A model generated the notes under the pieces. The model did no database searches. It worked only from the letters and a program-made list of their open reading frames with translations, and was not told where the DNA came from. Shown in pieces: positions 12,801-24,800 of a DNA stretch of 64,000 bases (positions are counted from its first letter, which is position 1; each line of letters opens with the position of its first letter). The DNA lies in assembly GCF_042242105.1 (NCBI RefSeq), contig NC_092012.1, positions 8,065,470 to 8,129,469 of the forward strand. Direction: 5' to 3'. The translations under genes were made by a program, and so were the position numbers. The DNA is from Pempheris klunzingeri (taxonomy: Eukaryota > Chordata > Actinopteri > Acropomatiformes > Pempheridae).

Positions 12801-15800
12801 CTCTCTTGCTCTTTTTCCAGTGTAAAGTGGATCTTGTGCTGTAGCCGGCTGCAGTGTGCAACTAGACATCTTGCTCTGCTTCTTGCAAAATAACACACGA
12901 AACAAAATTCTCCAGCAGCAGTCTATTATTTCATACAGACAGAAGACCGCATTCCTTGAACCTGCAGGACAAACCGAGCCACCGGAAAGTTACTGTGTCC
13001 CGGTAAAATTCCTAGGAAGACGTGTTTGGAGGAGGCTTGGAAAGCTCCTCCAAGAGGAAGAGAGAAAGTTAACCAGTTTCCTGCATTTCTGCTGCTACTT
13101 CAAAGTGCCAGACAACTTCAGCCAAAGAATGTGTCAGGATTTGCATACATCATTGCATCCTGGACAGTCTGTGCTGTCATGTCACAAATAGTCCACCAAG
13201 ACATCAAGTTCATGTTGTCATTGCGGACACAAAAACACTGGAAATCCAAATTTAGGTGATTTTGATGTTTTCACTTCAGTTTCAAGATTACAGTTAAAGA
13301 AATTCTCCTAACTTGAATAATTGTGAAACTTTTAATGTCTGTTGTTCTTAGCAGCTTGAAAGCTGACACATGACATATAGGTCTTATACTGAATTCATTA
13401 GATGCCATTGTTGACATTTATTCCTGTTTTTTTGGCAGACATTGGCAGACGTTTCATGGGAGCAAAGTGAGAGAAGAAACCAGCCAGGTAATCAGTGCCC
13501 CCGCAGGGGAAACTGTAGGCCTATTGTTCTTGGCTGTGCGTAAAGGCACGTTTACATCGCTGGTGTTTAGCTGTTGTTCTGATTTGTTCTCACTGGCTCC
13601 AGCACATGATAACAGCTCTCGTAGATGTAGTGAGGTTCCTTTTCTTTGCACAACAACCTTGCCACTGGAGATTAGGAATTTGGATGTTCAGAATTTCTAC
13701 ATTTTTCACAGGTGAATGCGGGAATAACGCGAGCTGCTCAGACACGCAAATTCACACTGTGAAATGTCCCTTGAAATTGAAGCTAAACAATAAATAAGCA
13801 GTGACAATGAACTGCAAGGCTCAGCTTAATGAGCAGCTAAAACTTACTGTATGTTTTTGGATGGTGCTGCCACTTCTTTGATATAAAAAACTGGATAAAA
13901 CAATTAATCTGAATAAACAACATTGACTGGCTGATTTGATTCTTTGTCATTTTGGGGGGTCCTGAGCTGATCTGATCTTTTCATTGAAGCACGTTTAGTG
14001 TCACTTGCAACTGTTATAGTGCAAATTAACCAACTAAGCAGGAGGAGGGTGGGACTGAAGCTTATTTTATACTTCTACAGTGCATTAAGGTGTCATGGGA
14101 GGTACAACGTGAAGTGATTTATTGTTCTGCATAGGCTCCATCTCTTCACTGCTGGAGCACCACTGTTATAGTGATGTAATCAGGGTCAAATCCTTAAATT
14201 GTGACAGAGAGTGGGCAAAACAATCACTTCAAAGAGAAAGTTTGCACTGGAGACCGCTTTGCTAGATGATGATGAGCTAATCTGTTGACCATTTTTGATA
14301 AGGAGGACGTTAGTCCTTTCTAAAGCCTGCTCTGTGTTCTCGTCACCATAAACAAACACAGCAGCCAAAGCCCAGTTCATGTGGTGTCTGTACAGCCCCT
14401 ATACATTACACTGACAGTTGCACTTTTCAAGAGGTGTAGAAAGTACGACTCCGTCTGTACCTACAGAGGCACCAGAGACACACACACAGGTATCATTACA
14501 CCGCAATCAGGCATGACTTAGCTTCATGAAGAAAGATGGTATATTTTAGCTTTAAGAATAACTGGCCTTTAGTTTTGCACAAACGACTTAAAGAAAGATG
14601 ACTTAAATCTGAATAGAGAGACAAAAGCAGTTATAGAGAAGCAGAGCTGTGTCGTTGACAAGCCTCCCCTCCCAACACATTCCTGGACAGGCCCTCTTCC
14701 TCGACACTTCCTCCCCCCGCTCAGCCAGTCACAGGGGTCAAGTTGACAAGTCTCTCATTGAGCCTCACGTGGTCCGACTATATGGCCTTCACTCCTCACA
14801 ACATAATAACACACATTTATTGGTGGAATAGATCCATTTGTTCCACTAGGAAGAAGGAATTATGAAATTCCTTCTAAAACTTAATTTGAGAGAATTATCT
14901 GAATGTGAAACTCCAGTGTAGACGAACTGGCGTGGAAATGCACGACCGGGGACTGACAATACAATGCACAATCACTATACATAACTCACACAGTCATGGG
15001 GTGAGACAAGGACTGCAAATCATTTAGTAGATCTACCTTAGTAATAACAAATGGAAACACTTCATCAATTCATCAGAAATACTGATTAGTGCAGCTTTAC
15101 CTGTGAAGCTGTGTGCAATTTAAACACTTTGAACAGACCTTTCATTTTTAAAGACCTGTCATGATGACTGTTGTCTTGTTCATAAGGCATTTTAGCCACT
15201 GAGATAATTTGAACTGAGATTGGTCAGTTGGTCAGAATCACATGACAAACAGGACTGTTTGTTTCTCTGGTGTTAATCACAAATATTTTGCCACTGGAAC
15301 CATCATTTGGTCAAATGCAGACAACTTCGAAGACCATTTCAGTGTGAACCCACATAAATTTTTCCCAAAATGTGAATTATTCTTGCACCTTCCAATCATC
15401 TTGTGTTCTGCCTGAGCATTTAGAAATGCTAATATGGGAGTTAATAGATAACTACTGTACATTATACACAATACAGTACCATTTAAACTAACTACTGAAA
15501 CTACTGAAAACATGGCTGTAATCTATGATGCACATGAGTTGGAAGTTTCAAAGAAAGAACTGAACAATGGCCAGTGGTTACTGAAAGCTCAAACACTCTT
15601 CTGTGTGTAAAAGATGGGTGTGTCTGTGTCTCTCTGAGTGTGTATATATACATGGCCATACATTCCTGATCAAAGTCTGATAGTGAAGCCTGAACACTGT
15701 ATGTGTTTTCCTGTCTCTGTAGTTTCCAATATCACGGGTGAATGCTTAGCACAAACACACAGACACAATTGTTCTCACTAACAGCAGGCAGCTACATCGC

Positions 15801-18800
15801 CTGAAATCTCTTGAAAATGTAGCTTCCCTCAAATATACTTCAGTCTTAACTCAGCAGTGCATTCAGAGCTGAGAGCACAGGCGACAGTTTCCTACATTTC
15901 ATAGAGTCAGAGCCTGTCGACATCTGCAAAGAATCTTTAGGTTCAGCAGCATGGCAGGATTCCATTAAAAGCCAAATTGCGGGTTGGCAAAAACTCTGAG
16001 GGAACAACGGAAAGCCACAGCCAGTCCTGTAATTTAAACCTTATTTTAAATTGTGATGGCCTGACAACATGGACCGAAGCAGAGGGGGCGAGAATAAGAG
16101 TTGCAAAGACAGAAAGAGAGAGGATAAGAGGCTGACAGAGAGCGAAAATGTGTGTACAACAAGCAGAGGTAAAATTAGCACTAAGACAGAGAACGATAAA
16201 AGTGGAGTAAAACAGAAGGAAAAGTTGATAGTGTAAAAAAAAGGAGCAAAGTTGATAAAAACAATACTGTTATATGGCACAATGTCACATCCCTACTTTA
16301 TTGTCAGTGTTGCATCTGATGCATAACACTTCCGAAACTTGCAGAGGTCAAGGTCTGTTGATTCAGTGTCACTCATAATGAAACGCCTGAAAATGTCTGA
16401 AACATTTCTGCTCCTCCGAGCCTGTAAACACATTTATATCAGGCTGCATACTGAACAGGATGCATCTACCAAGACAGATCAGACGCTAAATAAATATATC
16501 TATTTTAGAGGTGTGTGTGTGTGTGTGTTGACTGTTTGGGGCCATCTTCAAGCTACATTCACCCACAAAACGTTTTTTTTCTTCTCAACATCATATGCAT
16601 CTTCACTGACAGATATTTCAGAATTAAAGTCTTGGAGGTTAAACGACTCCATTTGTTCCACTGTTGCTGTGATTTTTCAGATAACGTCTTTCTACAGTAC
16701 AAAAAATGTTTTTCCAATGACATGGTGCCAAACATCTCTGTCTGGATTATGTTTACAAGCAATGCTATTTTGAGTGTCGTGTGTGTTTAATGTAAAGAGC
16801 AGGACTTTGACACCACAAATTTGGGCTTGTATCCTGAGCACTGTCTGTGGTTTGATTTAGGCAACAAAAACACTGGTTAATGTTAGGAGGAGGATGTGGT
16901 TTTGGTTGATAATCACATTGATTTGACTGTTTCTGTGTTAAACCAGAATCTTTCCTAAAACCTTAACCAAGTGTCGCCATTCCCTAAACATAACCATAAA
17001 AAGTTTAATAAAGCTGTTGCTATTACGAGTGGATGGTGTATTATAAGATTAAATATTTTGGGAGAAAGCAAATTAAATACAGTGGAAACATTTCTGCCAC
17101 TTTCCATATACTTTAATTAACAACATTTCATCATTATGTTGATCTGGTGGGAATAACTTGTCCTTCAAAACACAGTGACTGTTGTATTAGATTAGACTAT
17201 TAAATTAGTTGTATATAAATCTAACTGGTAGCAGTTTAAATCATAGTCTAAGCATTCTGCCATTCAAGCCTAAAATGTGAAAAAAAAAAAAACTAAAGGA
17301 CTTCAGAGAGAAATGACCAAACTGACATAAAAGAGCTCTGAGTGAGTCGTGCACTGCGTCCTCAGCTGCTTGTGGTGAAAAAAAAACAAAAAAGAGCCGT
17401 GATGGAAAATATTTGAGGAAATGGCAAATGGTTAATGGGCCAGCACTTGATGTTGAATTCCATAGTCTAATGTGTCTCAGTCAGGCATAAGAGCAAGTGT
17501 TGTACGCGTGCCAGCAAACAGGCTGGAGGTTCAGGTCACTGAGAGGACCCGTCCAGACTTAGACGGATAGATTCTCACTGAGTGCATTATAACGTGGGTG
17601 TACTATTTTTATATTTAAAGATTTGCACAACCTATTGAAATTAATTCTACTTTTACAAAGGTGTCTCAATTAATGTGCATGCTTCTGTGACTTGAGATGC
17701 GTAGATCCTCAGTTAATGATTTCCAAAAACACGTCCTATTATGCCAACCTGGACTGACCTGGGAAGCTTCACACTTTCTGAGCTAAACTCGCTAAAACAG
17801 CAAAACAGCGCGGTGCAGTCAAACTCTTAAAAAAAAAGTCTCCCAAACCTCCAAGAATGTCTGCCCAGCTCCGTGTTTCTTAAGTATTAACGGTGATATG
17901 TTCAAACATGTATCAGATGTCACTCTCCAGAGTCAGACCCCCTCATCTCCCTCCCAACTCTTTCACTCCGAGACCCTACTCCCCCTCACCTTCCCAATTT
18001 CCCAACATTCCTGGGCCGTGCCCCATCAGTCAAAGGGCCAATTCATGGGGTTAATGCTGCAGCGAGTGCAGACAGGGCTTTGAGACAGGATGTTTGGTTG
18101 ATACCTTGCTCTGCTTAAGCAAACAAGCCACCAAAATATGATTACCGAGGGCAGAGAGGGAGCAGTCTTCTTGTCTCACTTCAGTGCATCAAGGCCATAC
18201 TAATGTCCACTAAGTATCATTGCTTTACTTGTTTCCACATGTTCAAAAGCCACAGACTAATGACAACAAGGTGGACAAATGTTTGACAAGTACAATGACG
18301 TCATGTGGTCAAAGCTGACAAGGACTCTGTGGTATTGTCCTTCTAGACTCTCAATCTCTTAAAATGAAATAATGTATACTTGACAGTGCTGTGAAAAACA
18401 AGTGCACACTTAAATGCTACTACTACTGAAAGGCAGTAGTAGTGTGTAGGACACAACTTCCTCTTAGTTGGAAGCCTACCATAAATGTAAAATATCGCCT
18501 GCATGTGTGACGGAGGAAAGTAAACAAAAAGGGTTTATTCAATGTACAATGGTCATTTTAAGGCATTGTGTGTGAATTTTTACATCATATCAGAATCAAT
18601 TTGAAACTTTTTGCACACAGATTGCAAATATGAGCAGTTGCAGGGGAACCACCATTAATGTCAGCCCTCTAGTAGTTTTAATTGCAAGAGGGAGATTCTG
18701 ATACGTATAATATCTTCTACTTGGCGGAAAGAACTAAGGATGTGTCAACAACACAACAATAAAATCCAATGTCCGTCGGGCTGAAATCAGCTATGACCTA

Positions 18801-21800
18801 CCCAGTTTCTTTTCATGTGATTTAACCTGCAAATGAAGAGCTTTTAATATGATACACGATGAAAATTGATTCACGGACAGGTCAATACAGGGAACCCAAC
18901 CAAGTCCTAACAACACCTAATTTTAAGTTTCTTCACATTCTGCTGACATGGCTTGAATGAGACATCAGACTCAGCTTGTCAGACTCAGAAACTTCATCAG
19001 ACTAAACTGTACTTTGTCGGTCTCGTGTGGGTCGACTCAGCTTTGAGCTGAACTGCTAAAATGCCTACATGTGTGTTAACATCCAAGTCAACAATATTCG
19101 ATGTTAACATAGTGAGGCTTAGCACTTTATCATCAGCATATTAGTATGCTAATCAGCATATTAGTATGCAAATGAAATGATGTTAGCGTAGCATGCAGCA
19201 TGTTAACAGTTAGCATGTTTGTTTGACATTGTAATGTGTATCATTTTATTCATATCAATCATTTTATATTCAGCTATAATCTCAAAGTGCAGCTGAGGCT
19301 GATGGGAACTGATTTTAAAGGTGTCCTGCCATGAACTTGAACTTGAGGTTCTCTTTTATATACGTTTATTTTGACTGGTTGGTTGTGCTGAATGAAAACC
19401 AAATGGCTAAAGATACAAACACAGTCACAACTTTTGCGTTATGGCAAACCTTGATCCTGATGATAAGTTTATGTGATATTGGTAAATTATCATTGAATAT
19501 CACGATGGGAAAGGACTATCATGCAGAAAGTATGAAATAATGTGAAGGGAGAAAAGGAAACACAATATGTGCTATGCACTATATAGCAGACATGTAGCTT
19601 TTAGTTATACGTCAATTATAGAGAGAAAAAAGCAGAGCTTTGCCTCCCTTCCACCAAATCGCGTGATTGGTGGATGTGTGTTTATACGTGTGTGTGTGTG
19701 TGTGTGTGTGTGTTTTGTCCTGATAGAACCCCTATGTGAGTACTCTGAGACGATCTTATCACTGAGTCAGACAGAAATTCCTCCCTTTCTCTCTCTCTGA
19801 CACACACACACACACACACACCCACACACATTCACATATGCACGCACACACACACGCACATACATGCACACACACACACTGATAATAAGCAGCTGAATGA
19901 TATGTTTTGTTGGCGTCACACAGGGATGGTCCAAGTAGATATAAGCCTACTAAACTTCCAGTAGACATTTTCCTCTTCAAAGCGGGGCTGTTTGCTGCGG
20001 TTTAAAGGGAACGTTAACTGATTGAATGATAAAAGAGGCCAGGGCAAAGGTATGTATGGACCACACCCTGCTGCAGCCTTTTTTTCCCTTAAAGCTAGGG
20101 TACATAGTTGGTTTAAAAGGAATAAAAAAAAGATGCTGAAGTGGCGGAGGACATGTTCAATGGTTGCATTTGTTCTAAAGAAAACATCACAGGCTTTAGA
20201 TGATATGCCAGGGGATCACCTGCGCAAAAAAGGTTCACTTACACTCTTGAAAGATCTCACCAACATGAAGGGCTTTTTAAAGCTGCACGCAATTCTTTGA
20301 TACAAAATTCATGTTCAGCTTATTTCCTGTTATCATACCAGCTTTAGCTCAAAGGAGGAGTCTTATAACCTGTTAAAGTTAACAACAAAAGCTACATGCA
20401 GATTTTTTGGCTACTGCTGTTGAGCCACTTCTCTTTCCTCCGCATGCTCTTGGCCTGAGCTCCAGTTCTCGGCTCCAGCAGTGTGGTGTGGGGGGCAGGG
20501 GATCAGAGACCACACACACACACACACACACACCCAAACACTACACACACCACATCTTGTAAGAAAACTGATCTGTTTCCACTCATTTCACCAGGCAGAC
20601 AATAGGAGGTGCCCTCACTCACTGTTCAGCTTGGAGACGGCTCAAAATCACAGCCTAAAAGCTTCTTTGGATGATTTTTGAACGCAGCTTCCAAAAACAA
20701 CACCTTTTGTTCTTGTTTTGCCTATGGAGGTAAATCAACTTTTGAATAGACATTTGGCCCATTTGAACTCTTCAGTGAGTAATGGTGGATACATGCAAGG
20801 AAAGAAATAGTGTAAATATGTGTATTAAAAACACATATTTATTATTCATCTCAAGACTCTGGTTGACACAAAACCCCTCTACACAGTGCCATATATCTAC
20901 CATTGTGGACACTGACGTCATGGAGACTTTTTAGACTCAATGTATTCAATTTGGCTACTCCTAAGGCAACAAAATTAAAAATAGATAGAGGCTTCAGCGT
21001 TTATCCCCCAGAATTGTAGTCCTGACAGTGTAAAGAGGCTCTGAAACAGCATTTAGACCTTAATTCTGGGAAATAAAAGGCCCAGAAAATATAATCCAAG
21101 TAGTTGAAGATTAGGGGGACTCGTGCCCTCAGTATCTCTTACATGTTGGCTATGGCCCTGCCCCAAAACATAGAAAACATACATACCAACTCAATGAACT
21201 TTAAAGCTGCTGTGCAGGACTTTTACATGTAAATGAATGCCCGTTACATTCACGCCCTCAAACGAGTTCACTGAATTCTGATTAAACCTATGAGGAGTTT
21301 TAAATAGCCAGAGTCTCTGTCCACATTCCCATGCTGGTGATGCGTAGTGTGCATCCAGTAGTGATGCACTTCACGTCAACTGGCAGTGATTGGTTTGCCA
21401 GAACTTAAGGAGGGAGCAACTGTAGCTACGAGGTAAGCTATAGCAACTAGTACAGCGGAAAAATTTAAGAAGCGTCCAAGAAAGTTTCTGATGCTCCAGA
21501 TACAAAATAAACTCATAATAGCTGTTGAAATACATAAAACTCGTAAAATTGGCATAAGTCATGAGCACGCATCGACAGTGTTTGTGTAATTATTCTCCCA
21601 GTGCCAGAAGGGGGAGACGAAAGCTGGCATGTATATCAAGGTTTAAATCTGACAAAAACTTTGAACAAAAAGTTCATTTCTGGGCACAACACACAAACAA
21701 ACCCAAGACAGTCTTGGGTGCTGCTGGCTCCTCAGACAGGTACATGGTGCCGTGACAACACTACATAGACTTCATACGTGCCCATTCACCTTTCAACACC

Positions 21801-24800
21801 GTCCATGAGTGAGCCTTGGGAGGCTTGATCGAGTGGGTTTGTGGGTTTCTTCTAACGCTACAAGGACCTCTCCGCCCGACCCCAGCACGTAAACAAATAA
21901 AGCTCCAGTTTCATCATCTAGAGGGGGCTGTTTCCTGTCCAAACGCAGCCCTCAGCCCCCACCCTGTCCACACATACACACACGCACACACAAAACTCTA
22001 CACCTCTGCCTCATCAGAGCCGCTCGGCTCCCCCGCCCCCAAAATGCCAGCCTCTTTCCACTGCTCAATTGCCGAGAGGAATGGAGGGATTTGAGGGAAG
22101 AAAGAGGGAAAGAGGGGGATGGGTGGTTCTAGAGGCAAAGGGGATTGGGAGTATGCATGGGGATCTTATTGCAGCTTCATCCCAGTGAAATATTTTGCTG
22201 TGGAGAAAGCGCAGGGAGAGAGAGACAGGGAAAGAGAGACAGAAAGGCTACACTGCTGTGGCATCTAGATAGTGAGAGACCCCAGACCCCCACCGAGCCC
22301 TCCATGCCTCTCTGACAATAGAAGCTTTATGCAGGGGAGTTTTGAGTTGTCTTAACAGCCTTTGAAAAAAGGAAGGAAAGCACAACATAATAACACCAGT
22401 AAATGTAATTTACCCTTTTATGTAAACAGACAGGGAGGACACATGCTGAGTGTGTTTGCATGCACAAGTGTGTGCGTCTGCAAATGCACGCACAGTCATG
22501 CAAACATTTTTTTTTCCTTTTGTGCTTCCAAACTTATTTGTGGGGCAAAGTTCCCCCTTCAGGAACACAAGTCGACTTTCAACTTCAGACGCTGCTGCAA
22601 CAAACATCTGCCTGGTCACAGTGTTCACGTACTTCTGCAGCAGTGATGCAAGTTACTCACCTGTGTAGTCTCTTGGCGTAATGTGAGGCGGACTGGACGG
22701 GAGGGCAGGCACGGTTTCAGTGTAAGACAGAGATGAGTCTGAGAAATGCAGGAAAAGCACAAAACATAGGCAATTGATTAATGATTTAAGTCATTCATCC
22801 AGTAAAAATGCCTGAATATTCACTGGTTACAGCCTCTTCAATGTGATGCTGTTTTTTTATTTTATATAATTGGGAATATTTTTGGCTTCTGGGTTGTTGG
22901 TAGTAAAAAAGTTCAGCTATTTTTGCCACAGTCACTAACCATACAGCGCTCTGCCTCCCTGTTATAAACTCTAGATGTCATGCTCAACAAAAGGGAAGAT
23001 GAGCACCGCAGGTAAAGCCCGACTACCTCTGTGTCACTTTCAACACAAGCAGTTCTTCAAGAATAATCTGTGTGTTTCCAAAACTGTGATGGTGACGACA
23101 CCTTCTCTGAGGTTTATTGGTTTGTGATGTGGTGGCCATTTTTTCCAAACTCACCCAGTGGCTTGTGTTCATCTGAACGGGACAGAGAGTACGGGGGAGG
23201 AGGTGATTCTGGAAATACAACAAAAATGAAGTTAAAGGCTGTGTGGTCTTAATCCTAAAAAAAAAAACCTGCTGAACTTATCATGCCTCAAATAGTATTC
23301 ATTGCTTGGAATAATACATTTAAAAAAAATAAAGTGTCATACACCAGCACTACCAGCTGATTTTACCATGTGAAATGCTTACAAATAGTGTGTTCATGTT
23401 TTATTCATTGTTTCAGGGCCCAGCTCACACATGCAGTGGTGAAAATTTCTCAGACAATAGCAGCATTACAAAAAATAAATCTGTTATTAAATAAAATCTG
23501 CCACAAAAATGGTTTCCTTCCTAAAACACAGCTCGGGTTTCTGCTAATCGTCCATTAAGAAGAACTCTGGGACATTTTACTAAAAGCTGAAGCCCTTAAA
23601 CCATCATGTAATGACCATAAAAATGTTAAATGGTTTTCATCTTCGGTCTTCCCTTATCAGGTAGACCATTAAACTGACATGTTTCTATAGATAATAGTGA
23701 TCTCGAGACTGCGTACCTGAATATAACTGTGCACACAGAGATCACATAAGGCTCCATACATTGTAGTGATTATTTGTGAAATAATATGTTCATTATTTAG
23801 GTTTGTGCATCAAAAGACCATCCGTCCTTACACCTAATGTGTGTAAACGTATCTATTTGTTTATTTGAACTTGCAATGTATAGTTCAACATCAGAACTCA
23901 ACCTGCAAGTATTTCATCCCAGACACAGAATCTTTGCTTTTTAAGAGATGTGCACTGGGCCGCTCTGTTTTATCCTCCGCTTATCTTAAACCCTCATGTC
24001 AAGTGTCAGCTGAGATACTGTAATTCACTCACTCATAGGATGACTTCTCTGTGAAAAGCAGGACTGTAAACTAAGCAGTGCTGCAGTGCTGCTGCTGCTG
24101 CTGCTGCTGCTGGGATAGTCCCTTCAGTCCAAAGTGGACATGGGTTTGTGGCTGCGGCCCCTTTAAGAGCAGAGCCAGTAATTGCCGGAGTCCTCAGTCA
24201 GTCAGATACCCAGCGAGTCAGTCTGGCGCCAGCGCTATGCAAACTGTATATTATCGGCACTCCTTCACCTAAATAACAAGAGGAGGACCTCCTTGTCAGA
24301 GAAAAAAGAGCCTAAGTGCAACTTGAGAGCGACCTTCAATTGGATGATGTGGGAAGCAGCAACGTTTTTTGCGCAAATTTAAATAAGTGTGTAATGTGTT
24401 TGGAATGTGGAGAGGAAATCAAAGCAGCCCTAATGGTTGAAGCAAAAGCTGAGTTATGAAAATATTATAAAACTGTAGGGTAGGCAATAAAACACGAGAA
24501 GAGTGTCAGTGACATTTATTCTCAGGGGGTTTCAGGGTTGCATTTTGAACTTTTAATTGCAATCAGTTAACAGGACTGTAAACGTAAGATGACTTCATCG
24601 GTAATAAATGAAGAAAAATAAATAAGTTCATGGTTGTGGCGTTATTTGACACTTTGATCAACAATGGCAACATTCATCTGGAGCTGCAGGCCTCAAGCAG
24701 TGACTCCGATTCGTTGGAAATTCACATTAATTCCGCGCTGTGGTTTATTCTGCAGTTTATATGTGACATTGATCGTTAAGGACTATAAAGTCTAATTAAA

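Larger units (their letters stand above)
7755..22660 (-). other. smad6 intron 3 (14.9 kb), no coding exon recognised
   Basis: The intron is bounded by GTGAGT (22660) and CCCTCAG (7755). It contains many simple repeats (9490-9535, 9573-9700, 9840-9871, 12740-12806, 16510-16528, 19685-19715, 19797-19880, 20511-20534), a fold-back transposon (11419-12038), a purine-rich block (12108-12301), an MITE-like copy (about 19075-19325) and TAAT-rich blocks such as 8115-8250. The open frames inside are low-complexity or unlike any family I know. Large last introns of Smad genes often hold enhancers, but I cannot demonstrate any here. Confidence 0.85.
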
